64,000 nt of DNA from CAZMCH01 sp964564735 (GCA_964564735.1 CAZMCH010000007.1:1-64000); one strand, 5' to 3'; shown: positions 10,480 to 19,436, numbered from the stretch's first letter. The notes: generated by a model not told the origin, from the letters alone. A program made the numbers and translations.

Positions 10480-10508
10480 TTGACATCAATATATCTATTT
10501 GTTATATT
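10480..10508 (+). promoter_or_regulatory. Sigma-70-type promoter for the SDR gene
   Basis: TTGACA (10480-10485), a 17-base spacer and TATATT (10503-10508) match the sigma-70 consensus almost perfectly. Transcription would start near 10515, giving a leader of about 118 bases before the ATG at 10633. The promoter lies inside the open frame that runs from 10450, which argues for the downstream start. Confidence 0.75.
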
Positions 10509-10632
10509 AGAGACTACAATTAATAATGCTAAATTATCAACAACAAGTATAATCAAAAAAATAAGTGAAAAAACATTTTTATTTATGGAACTACAAGGAT
10601 ATGAAAAGAATCAAATAGGAGTATGTTCTAAC

Positions 10633-11343
10633 ATGAGATTAAAAGACCAAGTATCAATAGTTACAGGTGGAGGAAGGGGTATTGGGCGTGCTATTGCCCT
10701 TGCCTTTGCCAAAGAAGGTGCAGATGTTGCAGTTATTGCAAGAACACAATCAGAGATCGAGTCTGTTGCTCAAGAGATCAATGATTTTGGTGGAAAAGCG
10801 ATTGCAATAAAAACCGATGTTACAGATGAATCACAAGTTGAGCGCATGGTTAAGACCGTAATTGATAGTTTTGGCAAAATTGATACATTAGTCAATAATG
10901 CTGGATATGCCAAACATGCCTATATTCAGGACATATCGAATGATCTCTGGGATACAACTATGAATATCAATCTACGTGGGATCATGCTTTGCACTCGTGC
11001 TGTCTATAAATACATGTTAGAACAAAAAAATGGGTATATAATAAATATATCTTCTGGTGCAGGCAAACATGGAAGTTCACAATACGCCACTTATTCAACA
11101 TCAAAGTTTGGTGTTATCGGCTTTACAGAAAGCCTTTCATCAGAGGGAAGAAGGCACGGAATAAAAGCCAGTGTAATATGCCCAGGTCCTGTTGCAACAA
11201 AAATGAGAGCTAGTAATCATCCTGACGATGACATATCAAAGCTAATGCAACCAGAAGACATCGCAGATGTTGCAGTCTTTCTGGTTACACAACCACAACG
11301 AGCATATATACAAGAAGTGGTAGTATCGGCTTTTTTATTTTAA
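10633..11343 (+). CDS. Short-chain dehydrogenase/reductase (SDR)
   Basis: A 236-residue NAD(P)-dependent oxidoreductase. The cofactor motif TGGGRGIG is near residues 11-18, NNAG follows at about 89, and the catalytic Ser with YSTSK (Y-x-x-x-K) is near residues 140-160. The sequence PGPVATKM after the active site is typical. The open frame extends up to 10450, but those extra 61 residues are not SDR-like and contain the promoter, so the ATG at 10633 (AGGAG 11 bases upstream) is chosen. The substrate is unknown; SDRs of this kind often oxidise sugar or polyol groups, which would suit the neighbouring glycan block. The C-terminus lacks the usual substrate-loop extension but looks complete. Confidence 0.85.
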   Translation: MRLKDQVSIVTGGGRGIGRAIALAFAKEGADVAVIARTQSEIESVAQEINDFGGKAIAIKTDVTDESQVERMVKTVIDSFGKIDTLVNNAGYAKHAYIQDISNDLWDTTMNINLRGIMLCTRAVYKYMLEQKNGYIINISSGAGKHGSSQYATYSTSKFGVIGFTESLSSEGRRHGIKASVICPGPVATKMRASNHPDDDISKLMQPEDIADVAVFLVTQPQRAYIQEVVVSAFLF

Positions 11344-11401
11344 GAAAAAGCATATTTGGCAAGGGTATGCTATAAGTGGTAAATGGGGAGCAATTTATAT
11401 A

Positions 11402-12157
11402 ATGGCAAGGCTATTTTTTGCTACCACTCTATTTATATTTACTTTGATGTTATTCATCATTGGTATAATATATATTATAAGGTTTGCAGAATTCTCATTT
11501 GATTCGATGTCAATTTTACGAATATTTGCTATCGGGCTTATAGTTTCATTTAGCGGTGGAGGAGCTATTGTTTTTGGAATATCGACGATAAAGCAAATAA
11601 TCAGCATTATTAGGTCAAAAGATGAATATGAAGACGAATTACCCAAAGAACTTTTTACAAATAAGTTACGCAAGTTTGTCAACAGGATATTTAACCTAAA
11701 AAGATCAATTACGTTTATTTATGTATCAATCTTATTTATTATTATTATTGCTGGTGGAATAATATGGAAAATTGCATATAGCGATGATAGATTACTTAAC
11801 ACAGAAAAAGCCATCCAAACATCATCTATTTCTCAAGAAGAACCTCAAAAATACATTGAAATACCATTTTTTGAAACAGCAAATTTATATGGTAATGCAA
11901 AGATAAGCTCTGTATATAATATTCTTAATGGTAATATATACAACGGCTTAAATTGGACAATAAAAAGGCTTATTATAAGGATCACGATTTTTGAACATGA
12001 TGGAACTATCCGATGGGTTAGGGATTTTAATGTCTATGTTGATTTACCATCATTATCAGCAGGACAATTTTCTATTAATATTAATGATATCGATAACTTT
12101 GGTTCGTATCAATGGAGTATTATAAAAGCTTGGGGATATAAAGAACAGCCTCAATAA
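11402..12157 (+). CDS. Hypothetical membrane protein
   Basis: I do not recognise this 251-residue protein. It has two membrane segments near the N-terminus (about 4-27 and 38-60), a charged stretch, a third membrane segment (about 102-123) and a soluble C-terminal domain of about 125 residues rich in beta strands (NGLNWTIKRLIIRITIFEHDG, split here for reference around residues 180-200; SAGQFSININDI). The C-terminal domain resembles FxLYD-type or other small Ig-like folds by pattern only. GGGGAG lies 10 bases before the ATG. It follows the SDR gene by 58 bases, with a small hairpin (AGCATA/TATGCT, 11349-11371) between them, so co-transcription is uncertain. Confidence 0.6.
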   Translation: MARLFFATTLFIFTLMLFIIGIIYIIRFAEFSFDSMSILRIFAIGLIVSFSGGGAIVFGISTIKQIISIIRSKDEYEDELPKELFTNKLRKFVNRIFNLKRSITFIYVSILFIIIIAGGIIWKIAYSDDRLLNTEKAIQTSSISQEEPQKYIEIPFFETANLYGNAKISSVYNILNGNIYNGLNWTIKRLIIRITIFEHDGTIRWVRDFNVYVDLPSLSAGQFSININDIDNFGSYQWSIIKAWGYKEQPQ

Positions 12158-12241
12158 AACATCCATTTCAACAAAGAGCGTTCGCCGTGTTGATAGGAGT
12201 TTTCTGGCAAAATCAATTTTCCATTACTACCTTTTTATTTC

Positions 12242-12269
12242 TTGCTATATATGTAAATCGTGTTATAAT
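12242..12269 (+). promoter_or_regulatory. Possible promoter for the DUF433/DUF5615 pair
   Basis: A perfect -10 hexamer TATAAT (12264-12269) follows TTGCTA (12242-12247, four of six consensus bases) with a 16-base spacer. A start near 12276 would give a leader of about 48 bases. The following bases contain TATAGTAATATAG, which could be an autoregulatory site as in many toxin-antitoxin operons; that is speculation. Confidence 0.4.
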
Positions 12270-12323
12270 ATTGTATAGTAATATAGCTTTTGTGAATATT
12301 TTTGATTGAAAGGGTTTTTATTG

Positions 12324-12557
12324 GTGAAAAAAATAATCCGCACTTATAAAGATATTATAACAATAGAACCGGGAAAGCGCAGCGGAAGGCCATGTATTAG
12401 GGGATTGAGGATTACCGTATATGATGTATTATCATACTTGGCATCAGGTATGACCATTGACGAGGTTTTAAGCGACTTTCCAATCTTAACAAAAGATGAC
12501 ATTTTTGCCTGTTTAAGCTATGCCGCTGAACGTGAAAGGCTTATGTTATTGACTTGA
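12324..12557 (+). CDS. DUF433 antitoxin-like protein
   Basis: A 77-residue protein of the DUF433 (VapB45-like) family. The signature GKRSGRPCIRGLRITVYDVL is near residues 16-35, followed by LASGMTIDEVLSDFP and the helix DIFACLSYAAERE, a winged-helix DNA-binding core. It is the antitoxin half of a type II toxin-antitoxin pair with the next gene, and would bind both the toxin and the operon promoter. I chose the GTG at 12324 because GAAAGGG lies 9 bases upstream; an in-frame TTG at 12306 is the alternative. Confidence 0.85.
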   Translation: MKKIIRTYKDIITIEPGKRSGRPCIRGLRITVYDVLSYLASGMTIDEVLSDFPILTKDDIFACLSYAAERERLMLLT

Positions 12558-12889
12558 TGAAATTACTTTTTGATCATAATCTCTCGCCACGCCTAATTGA
12601 GCGAATTAAAGACATATATCCAAATGCAAGTCATGTATCGCTTTTAAGTATGGATCAAGCTTCAGATGAAGCTATTTGGTTATATGCGAAGACAAATGAA
12701 TATATTATTGTAACCAAAGATTCTGATTTTAATGATTTGAGTATATTAATCGGGTTTCCACCAAAAGTTATTTGGATACAAATTGGTAATTGCACAACAT
12801 CAGACATAGAAATATTGTTGCGAAATTATTATGAAGTCATCGTTGAATTTGAATCTGATTACAATTCAGGAATCCTGTTACTTGAATAA
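12557..12889 (+). CDS. DUF5615 PIN-like toxin
   Basis: A 110-residue PIN-like protein of the DUF5615 family. LLFDHNLSPRL at the N-terminus supplies the first acidic residue, SDEAIWLYAK is the conserved middle motif, and VTKDSDFNDL (about residues 54-63) holds the acidic DxD pair of a metal-dependent RNase site. Its ATG shares one base with the antitoxin stop (TGATG), so the two are translationally coupled. As the partner of DUF433 it is the predicted ribonuclease toxin. Activity is inferred from family and context. Confidence 0.85.
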   Translation: MKLLFDHNLSPRLIERIKDIYPNASHVSLLSMDQASDEAIWLYAKTNEYIIVTKDSDFNDLSILIGFPPKVIWIQIGNCTTSDIEILLRNYYEVIVEFESDYNSGILLLE

Positions 12890-12917
12890 AGAACCATAAG
12901 CCGATAAAAATCAACCG

Positions 12918-13483
12918 CTATTTCGCTTTGAGTGTCCCCCATGTTGACGTAAGTTTGCTTTCGTGCAATACACCAAGTTGTGACATATCAGGCGTATATT
13001 CATCTACCAAAGAGAGTGCCTTCCAACATGGCTGTTCATTCCGTTTGGATAATAAAGAACTAACACTTGGCGATATATTTCGGGAAGGGAAGATAATGCT
13101 TCTTGAAGTGATTCATTTATTGATTCTGAAGCCAGATTTTCGCTATAAGATTCTATGGATGGAATTTCCAGTATCTCTTGCGCTTCATCTTCAATATAAT
13201 CTTTATCAGGTCGTCTGGATTTTGAGCGAAGCCACATTTTACAGTGATTGGACGCTATTGAATAAAGCCATGTATGAAAGCTATCCCATCTTCTCAATGA
13301 ACGCAAATTTTTGTAGGCTTTGATAAAGACTTCCTGCATTACGTCTTCTGCATCATGGAAATTCAATAGCTTTGTGTAGGCAAAGTAATATACGCTTTCC
13401 TTATATTTATCAATAAGGAATCCAAAAGCCTCTGGTTCGCCATTCAAGCATTTATAAATAATCTGTCCGTCCTCTTCCCACAT
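12918..13483 (-). pseudogene. Broken ECF-type RNA polymerase sigma factor with out-of-frame TWG tail
   Basis: The intact frame (13004-13483) encodes 159 residues. Region 2 is clear: FGFLIDKYKESVYYFAY, DAEDVMQEVFIKAYKNL and FHTWLYSIASNHCKMWLR. Region 4 begins with SLPEIYRQVLVLYYPNGMNS (about residues 132-151) but stops eight residues later, before the helix-turn-helix that reads the -35 element. In another frame, continuing to a TAG at 12918, the strand reads about 25 residues ending ESKLTSTWGTLKAK, the same C-terminal tail found on other proteins here. The simplest reading is an internal deletion plus frameshift in a longer sigma gene whose C-terminus carried this tail. The gene is probably nonfunctional as a promoter-specific sigma factor. 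Confidence 0.7.
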
Positions 13484-13540
13484 ATATTGCCCCCTTCACC
13501 TATTAGATGCCGACGAGGACGAGAGTATGACAGAAAAAAA

Positions 13541-15052
13541 TCATTTTTTGTGAAAAACAACAGAATTATCATCTATTTTTTCTAATAATGGCATTTTTCG
13601 CCTGTAACAATAAAGCACTATTACTCCATCTGTGCAGATTATCTTCTGTTCGCCTTGTTTTGCGAATGGGATGGGGATTTTCCTTTGATAATCCTCTATA
13701 TTAACGATTTTTCCTGACTTTATACTTATCGCAAAATCGCCATTTATCCAAACCATATATTTATTATCTTTGACGGTTACATAAGGTCTTGTATCTTCTA
13801 TGGCGTCAACGATAGCGGTATCGAATGAATATAAATATCTCTCGTTTTCTGTATCTTTATCAGTCAGATAATATATTAGGTCACTATGTTTTTCTAGTTC
13901 AATCGCAAATCTTGGTTTCCGCAAAATAATCGACAACTTTGATAACCCAAATGGTATCGCAAAAAATATCGTAATTGGCAAAAGCACAGTATAAGGAAGC
14001 CAGCGAACCGAATATCCAACAAAATAAAAAAGCGTATAACACAACATACCCAAAGATTGTGAAATAGCGTTATCCTGAACATATTTTCCGCTATGTTGCT
14101 TAAATCTTGGTGTTTCTGATAGGACATGACGTATCATGCCGAAATGCTGTTGCATAACGTTCATATATGCCCAAGTATCAAGCATAAGAAATATCGCAAG
14201 TCCCATAATCCCAAATGGCACACGCCAGATTTTTGGTAACATATCAAGCATAGGTCGTTGATCCAGAAGTATTACAAATGAAGCAAGTGAATAAAGCAAG
14301 GCTATCTTTTTCGCAACTGCCCAAAAATGCTGAAGAACATATTGCTCTTTTGGTATCTTATCAACTTTTTCTGCTGCACTTGGATTGGTGAATACATTAA
14401 TTATTGGTCTGAGTGCGAGTAAAAATAATGATGCTAACCCAGCAGAACCATATCCGCCAAGATAATCCATAAGGTTTGGGATAATAACGCCCTGCACAAA
14501 CCCCGCAGGGATAAGCAACAACCATTGTGATATTTCACTTACTCTTTTTAGATGATCTTTTTTGAAAAAGTATGTATATGTCTTGAATTTTTCTATTATG
14601 CTATTATGAAAAAGTCTTTTTTCAATGAGATTTCCATCAAATCCATAGAACAGCCTTAAACTATCAGGAAGGAAATTTGCTAGGTCAGGTCGATTGCTAT
14701 TCTTGCGTTTAACATCACGATATTTGTTTGCAAGAGCGGATATTAATGTTGGGGTATTTGTTGGAATATAGACTTTTTCGGCATTTATTTTATCTTCTAT
14801 ATGTTCAAGTGAACGGATTTCCCCTTCTGGACGGAAAAAAGCGACTACACATTCGTCTATCATCAAAAGAGAGAGGTATCCTGATACCTCACGGTCTCTT
14901 GAACGATTATATATTACATAATGCTCATAAGGTAGATCAACAGTATCTAATAACACTTGTTTGAAGCTTTCACGTAATTCCCCGTCTGTAAATTCAGTTA
15001 GTCGGTTAATTCGTGAAAAATCAACTTTCCATGTGATAGTTTCAATATTCAC
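13541..15052 (-). CDS. Hypothetical multi-pass membrane protein
   Basis: I do not recognise this 503-residue protein. The first 165 residues are soluble and mixed alpha/beta (VSGYLSLLMIDECVVAFF; AEKVYIPTNTPTLISAL). Residues about 180-375 contain six or so hydrophobic helices (WLLLIPAGFVQGVIIP, GLASLFLLALRPIINVF, FGIMGLAIFLMLDTW, YTVLLPITIFFAIPF). The last 120 residues are again soluble with beta strands (DNKYMVWINGDFAISIKSGK). Charged residues are few inside the helices, which argues against an obvious channel or pump. It starts 189 bases from the divergent cupin gene. Function unknown. Confidence 0.6.
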   Translation of the reverse strand: MNIETITWKVDFSRINRLTEFTDGELRESFKQVLLDTVDLPYEHYVIYNRSRDREVSGYLSLLMIDECVVAFFRPEGEIRSLEHIEDKINAEKVYIPTNTPTLISALANKYRDVKRKNSNRPDLANFLPDSLRLFYGFDGNLIEKRLFHNSIIEKFKTYTYFFKKDHLKRVSEISQWLLLIPAGFVQGVIIPNLMDYLGGYGSAGLASLFLLALRPIINVFTNPSAAEKVDKIPKEQYVLQHFWAVAKKIALLYSLASFVILLDQRPMLDMLPKIWRVPFGIMGLAIFLMLDTWAYMNVMQQHFGMIRHVLSETPRFKQHSGKYVQDNAISQSLGMLCYTLFYFVGYSVRWLPYTVLLPITIFFAIPFGLSKLSIILRKPRFAIELEKHSDLIYYLTDKDTENERYLYSFDTAIVDAIEDTRPYVTVKDNKYMVWINGDFAISIKSGKIVNIEDYQRKIPIPFAKQGEQKIICTDGVIVLYCYRRKMPLLEKIDDNSVVFHKK

Positions 15053-15241
15053 AAAAAATGCTCACAAATAATTAATTTCATATTACTAATGCCTGTATAA
15101 AAACCTATATGATTGTATATCAAATATATCAAAAAGAGCAAGACTTAAATCATAAAAATAACCTTGCGATATTATATCAATTATGGCATTATTATAGCGA
15201 TAATATAATAATAATTAACAAGCATTTCAGGAGAATTAAAT

Positions 15242-15586
15242 ATGATAGTTCAGTACTATAAAGATGTTGAAGAGATAATTCCCAGTGAATCTGGTATATC
15301 AGGCGTAAAGATGAGAAAAGTGATTTCTGAAAAAGAAGGGGCAAAAAATTTCATTATGCGTGTTTTTGAAATTGAATCCGGTGGATACACACCTTTACAC
15401 AAGCACGATTGGGAACATGAAGTTTTTGTCCTTAATGGAACAGGAATCGTTGTAAGTCAAGACGGTGAAAGAGAAATAAATAAAGGAGATGTCGTATTTG
15501 TTCCAAATGGAGAAGAACATCAATTTAAGAATACAAGCAAAGATAAACTAGAGTTTATCTGTCTAATACCAAAAATAACAGCGTAA
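15242..15586 (+). CDS. Cupin-domain protein
   Basis: A 114-residue single-domain cupin. Motif 1 is GGYTPLHKHDWEHEVFVLNG (about residues 47-66), giving the HxH..E metal ligands, and motif 2 is GDVVFVPNGEEHQF (about 81-94), giving the last His. Small cupins bind Mn, Fe or Ni and act as isomerases, dioxygenases or sensors; sequence alone does not choose. AGGAG lies 8 bases before the ATG. It starts a run of plus-strand genes (15242-19372) with gaps of 1, 37 and 4 bases that also holds a membrane protein, a GH106-like enzyme and a selenoprotein. Confidence 0.85.
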   Translation: MIVQYYKDVEEIIPSESGISGVKMRKVISEKEGAKNFIMRVFEIESGGYTPLHKHDWEHEVFVLNGTGIVVSQDGEREINKGDVVFVPNGEEHQFKNTSKDKLEFICLIPKITA

Positions 15587-15587
15587 T

Positions 15588-16328
15588 ATGAAAAAATATA
15601 GATGGGAAATTGGACTAGGGATATTTTTATTATTTCTAACCATATTATTACATTATATTCATTATCTTATTTTCAGAGATGCAAGACAAATGCTATTTTA
15701 TATGGTTGGAGATATTGCCTTTATACCAATTCAGGTTCTTTTTGTTACCTTGATAATAACCAGGTTTTTAGATATTAGATCAAGTCGTGCAAAGATGCAA
15801 AAGCTAAATATGGCTATTGGCGCGTTTTTCAGCGAGGTTGGAACAGAGCTATTATTGTCGTTATCTGAATTTAACCTGAATATTGATGAACTCAAAGATA
15901 AACTCATCATAAATAATGAATGGTCTGAAGAAGATTTTTTTATTGCTAACACAAAATTCAGAGATTATGAATATACAATCTCAAGCCAACAAAGTGATTT
16001 ACAAGGACTAAAGAACTTTTTATCTAGCAAGAAGGAATTTCTATTGGCATTACTTGGCAATCCCAATTTATTAGAACATGACAGATTCACAGATCTATTA
16101 TGGGCTGTTTTTCATTTGATGGAAGAACTCGATTATAGAAAAGATTTGTCGAATCTTTCGGTAAATGATTATAATCATATATCAGGCGATATAAAAAGGG
16201 CTTATTCCTTACTAATCTATGAATGGCTTGAATATATGAAGCACCTCAAAAACAAATATCCCTATTTGTATTCTCTAGCTATTAGAACAAATCCTTTTGA
16301 TCAAAAGGCAACGCCTGAAATAAAATAA
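15588..16328 (+). CDS. Hypothetical two-helix membrane protein
   Basis: A 246-residue protein with two N-terminal membrane helices (about residues 8-28 and 40-62) followed by a helical cytoplasmic domain (MQKLNMAIGAFFSEVG; FTDLLWAVFHLMEEL; YSLLIYEWLEYMKHLKNKYP). I do not recognise a named family or any catalytic motif. It begins one base after the cupin stop codon, so it is almost certainly co-translated with it. The conserved-looking tail YPYLYSLAIRTNPFD near the C-terminus would be a good search query. Confidence 0.6.
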   Translation: MKKYRWEIGLGIFLLFLTILLHYIHYLIFRDARQMLFYMVGDIAFIPIQVLFVTLIITRFLDIRSSRAKMQKLNMAIGAFFSEVGTELLLSLSEFNLNIDELKDKLIINNEWSEEDFFIANTKFRDYEYTISSQQSDLQGLKNFLSSKKEFLLALLGNPNLLEHDRFTDLLWAVFHLMEELDYRKDLSNLSVNDYNHISGDIKRAYSLLIYEWLEYMKHLKNKYPYLYSLAIRTNPFDQKATPEIK

Positions 16329-16365
16329 TGTAATTTTTATAGATGTTTATTAAGGAAAAATATAC

Positions 16366-18720
16366 ATGAAAGAATTATATAAAACGTTTATAAGCCCACC
16401 TAAAGAGTTTTCACAACTACCATGGTGGTTTTGGAATGATGAAATGACAGAAAATGGAATAAAAGAGCAATTAGCGGATTTTCGTGATAAGGGCATATAT
16501 GGCTTTACAATTCAAGCAAGGATGGGTTTGCCAAAAACTATACCCTACATGGGAAAACGCTGGCTAGAGTTAGTGAAATATGCTGTTGACGAAGCGGAAA
16601 AATATGGTATGATTGTTCATCTTTACGATGAAGGCATGTATCCTTCAGGTTCGGCACATGGTGAAGTTGTTGAGGGGCATCCAGAATTCCTTGCTAGAGG
16701 TCTGGAAATGAGAAAAATAGAACCTTCTGAAAAGCTCGAACTTGCCGAACAGGAAAAGTGTATAGCCATAATGCCAGAAGGGGAAAATAGGGCAACATGT
16801 TTTGATGGAAAAACAAAATTCTCAAAACCATATTATGCCTTTGTTATTACACTGAGTAATGGCACAATTAGAGGCGTTCACGAAGGCGAGGAGGATAGAC
16901 AACCCAATGCGCCAAAGGCATCTGATCTGCTAAATCCATCAGCTATCAAAAGATTCATTGAATTGACACATGAAAGATATTACCAAACATTAAAAGAGCA
17001 TTTTGGAAATACCGTTCAAGCCATGTTTACCGACGAACCGAATATAATGGGACGAGGTTCAAAAAGTGGCTTGAAGCATTGGACAGATGGGCTAGAAGAT
17101 GACTTTTACAAAGAAAAAGGCTATGATATTATGCCATTATTACCTGCTTTATGGAACGATATTGGCGATATAACCTCAAAAATTCGCAAAGATCACAGTG
17201 ACGTTGTTGCAAATCGATTTAATGAGAGTTTTTATCAGCAAATATCTGATTGGTGCGCAAAGCATAATATTGCATTAACGGGTCATCCTGCCGAAAGCGA
17301 TGATATTGGACCATTAAGATATTTCCAACTGCCCGGTCAAGACATGGTTTGGCGATACATTGAGCCAGAAAAACCATCAGCCCTTGAAGGAAAACATAGC
17401 ACCGCAGGTAAATGCTCAAGCAGTGCAGGACGGCATCAAAAAGCACGTAGAAATGGCAACGAAATCTATGGAGCTTATGGCTGGAAACTTAACATGGACG
17501 AAATGAAATGGCTTGCAGATTGGTTTATGGTTCGTGGTGTTAACCTCTTTTGGCCACATGCGTTTTATTATAGCATTAGGGATTCTCGTGTCTATGAACG
17601 CCCACCTGATCTTGGTATGAATAACCTTTGGTGGAAACATTATAAAATATTTGCTGATTACACAAGGCGGATTTGCTGGCTTTTGACAGATTCAAGGCAA
17701 ATATGTGAAATTGCCATATTGGGTAAGCATAACCATCTTCCTTATGAGTCTGCAAAGGTCTTGTATCAGAATCAATATGATTTCAATTACCTTGAAGACC
17801 GACTTCTAAGTGAAGCAATTATTGAAAATGGAAGGATTCACATTGGCGAATCATCTTATTCTGTTATTATCCGTATGCCTAACCATCATCTTACAGAGGA
17901 ATATGAGGGAATATTACAGAATTTTATTGATTCTGGTGGATATGTTGTCGCTTTTTCTGTTCCAGAACGTTTGCTTGAGCAAATCTATGGAAAGATAGAA
18001 AATAATGTAAGTATCGAGCCAAGAAATGAGGATTTAAGATATATACATATAAATAAAGACGGACATGATTTTTACTATTTGGTAAATGAGGGTGCTAAAA
18101 CTATTGACACAAAATTGACGATTCATAGTGTTGGTAGTGCAGAATGGTGGGACGCAGTATCAGGGAAAAATTATACATGCCCAATTCTGCATAAAACTGA
18201 TGATTGTCTGACTGTTCCACTTCAATTAGAGCGCAGGGGAAGTATTATTTTAGCTATTGATCCGAATGGTTCTCAAAATATACAGACTGATTGGAAACCA
18301 AAAGAATACATCGCGAAAATTGATATATCAACTGGTTGGAATATCTATGATTCAGAATTAAAGAAAATGTTATCAGATAAACTTATAGATTGGCGTGAGA
18401 TTTCGGGATATGAGAGATTTTCTGGAACTCTTTGCTATGAAAAAACAATTGATGTATCATCAGAAATGCTGTATAATGCCAAATGGATATTAGAACTTGA
18501 TGAAGTCCATGATTTCGCAGAGGTTTATTGTAATGATAGTATTTGTGGAGTAAGACTTTGGAACCCATTTCGCTTTGAGCTTGATTTCAAGCTTGGTATA
18601 AATAGGATAAAAATACTTGTAACAAATTCTCTTGCCAATAAATATGACAAAGAAACCATAAAGTCAGGAATATTTGGTAATATATTTATTGGAAAGAAAC
18701 ATACATCTAATGGGGAGTAA
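16366..18720 (+). CDS. GH106-like glycoside hydrolase
   Basis: A 784-residue protein with no clear signal peptide. The N-terminus (LPWWFWNDEMTENGIKEQL; GIYGFTIQARMGLP; HLYDEGMYPSGSAHGE, about residues 20-105) is the typical opening of the GH106-type alpha-L-rhamnosidase-like barrel. MFTDEPNIMGRG (about 222-233) supplies a candidate catalytic acid pair, and HPAESDDIGPLR lies further along the barrel. The last 150 residues form a galactose-binding-like beta sandwich (CYEKTIDVSSEM; CNDSICGVRLWNPFRFEL). It would release rhamnose or a related sugar from plant or algal polysaccharide. Four bases separate it from the selenoprotein gene, so the two are one operon. Family assignment is by pattern; the substrate is unknown. 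Confidence 0.75.
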   Translation: MKELYKTFISPPKEFSQLPWWFWNDEMTENGIKEQLADFRDKGIYGFTIQARMGLPKTIPYMGKRWLELVKYAVDEAEKYGMIVHLYDEGMYPSGSAHGEVVEGHPEFLARGLEMRKIEPSEKLELAEQEKCIAIMPEGENRATCFDGKTKFSKPYYAFVITLSNGTIRGVHEGEEDRQPNAPKASDLLNPSAIKRFIELTHERYYQTLKEHFGNTVQAMFTDEPNIMGRGSKSGLKHWTDGLEDDFYKEKGYDIMPLLPALWNDIGDITSKIRKDHSDVVANRFNESFYQQISDWCAKHNIALTGHPAESDDIGPLRYFQLPGQDMVWRYIEPEKPSALEGKHSTAGKCSSSAGRHQKARRNGNEIYGAYGWKLNMDEMKWLADWFMVRGVNLFWPHAFYYSIRDSRVYERPPDLGMNNLWWKHYKIFADYTRRICWLLTDSRQICEIAILGKHNHLPYESAKVLYQNQYDFNYLEDRLLSEAIIENGRIHIGESSYSVIIRMPNHHLTEEYEGILQNFIDSGGYVVAFSVPERLLEQIYGKIENNVSIEPRNEDLRYIHINKDGHDFYYLVNEGAKTIDTKLTIHSVGSAEWWDAVSGKNYTCPILHKTDDCLTVPLQLERRGSIILAIDPNGSQNIQTDWKPKEYIAKIDISTGWNIYDSELKKMLSDKLIDWREISGYERFSGTLCYEKTIDVSSEMLYNAKWILELDEVHDFAEVYCNDSICGVRLWNPFRFELDFKLGINRIKILVTNSLANKYDKETIKSGIFGNIFIGKKHTSNGE

Positions 18721-18724
18721 TTAA

Positions 18725-19372
18725 ATGAATAAATCATTATTTTTCATTTATTTTTTTATTTTATGTTTCTTTTTCAGTCAGTCTACTAATAGTGCTATAA
18801 TGGTTGAAGATGGTCCAGATGTTGGTGAAGTCGCACCTGATTTTACTCTGAAAGATATAACCGGAAAAGATTTTACGCTTTCCAGTTTTAAGAAAATTAA
18901 GCCTGTTGTGCTTTTCTTTGGGAGTTGCACCTGACCGCCATTCAGATCCCAGGTTGGGAATATGCAAAGTTTATACGATAATTATAAAGACAAGGCTCAG
19001 TTTTTTATAATATATATCCGTGAAGCGCATCCCGCTGATGGATGGCAAGTTCCACAAAATATTCAAGATGGCTGGGTAATTCTTGAACCAACTACTTGGG
19101 AAGAAAGAAAAAAAGCCTCTCAAGACATGCTAAAACGGATGGAATTAACAATACCAACACTTATTGATAATATGGATAACAAAGTTGATGAAGTTTATAA
19201 AAGCTGGCCTGATCGTGTTTACGTCATCGGACTTGATGGAAAGATAATCTATAAGGGTGGCGAAGGACCATGGAATTTTAAGCCTCTTGAGATAGAACCA
19301 TTATTCGCTACATTTACATTAGTTAATACTTCAAGCAAAACAGCAATCTCTTGGGGAGTATTAAAAAGATAA
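18725..19372 (+). CDS. Deiodinase-like thioredoxin-fold selenoprotein (in-frame UGA)
   Basis: A 215-residue protein if the TGA at 18932-18934 is read as selenocysteine (residue 70). Both sides are in one frame and both are conserved: VVLFFGSCT then U then PPFRSQ, followed by IIYIREAHPADGW (about residues 95-107). This is the hallmark of the type I iodothyronine deiodinase family (GSCTUPPF; YI.EAHP.DGW), a thioredoxin fold. In bacteria the substrate is not established; peroxide or thiol chemistry is plausible. Residues 1-24 look like a signal peptide, so it is exported. The end, SSKTAISWGVLKR, carries the TWG-type tail shared with LamG and Kelch proteins here. GGGGAG lies 7 bases before the ATG, and the gene follows the GH106-like gene by 4 bases. 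No selenocysteine machinery lies in the window. Confidence 0.85.
18932..18959 (+). promoter_or_regulatory. UGA selenocysteine codon with bacterial-SECIS-like hairpin
   Basis: After the UGA (18932-18934) come 12 bases and then a hairpin: UCCC (18947-18950), loop AGGUU (18951-18955), GGGA (18956-18959); an extra A-U pair would leave a GGU loop. Bacterial SECIS elements need a small stem-loop with G residues in the apical loop, about 16-37 bases downstream of the UGA, and E. coli fdhF uses an AGGUCU loop. Position and loop fit SelB binding. The fit is by eye only. Confidence 0.65.
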
Positions 19373-19381
19373 CATAAAGCA

Positions 19382-19421
19382 ATCGTAATCCAGATCTTCA
19401 GTTAGAAGTTTGGATTACGAT
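19382..19421. terminator. Hairpin between convergent genes
   Basis: ATCGTAATCCA (19382-19392) pairs perfectly with TGGATTACGAT (19411-19421), and an inner CTTC/GAAG extends the stem. It lies between the selenoprotein stop (19372) and the minus-strand gene stop (19437), so it can terminate both transcripts. AT-rich sequence follows on either side, but without a clean T run. Confidence 0.65.
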
Positions 19422-19436
19422 AAATATTTTAGTTGA

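Noticed and set aside
10450..10632. N-terminal extension of the SDR gene
   Set aside because: It contains the TTGACA/TATATT promoter and no SDR-like sequence; ATG 10633 is the better start.
12928..13323. A 131-residue plus-strand open frame
   Set aside because: It is antisense to the sigma gene remnant and has no family pattern or ribosome-binding site.
18962..19372. A separate 136-residue gene starting after the TGA
   Set aside because: It is in frame with 18725-18934, has no good ribosome-binding site, and the joined protein matches the deiodinase pattern across the TGA. It is the same gene.
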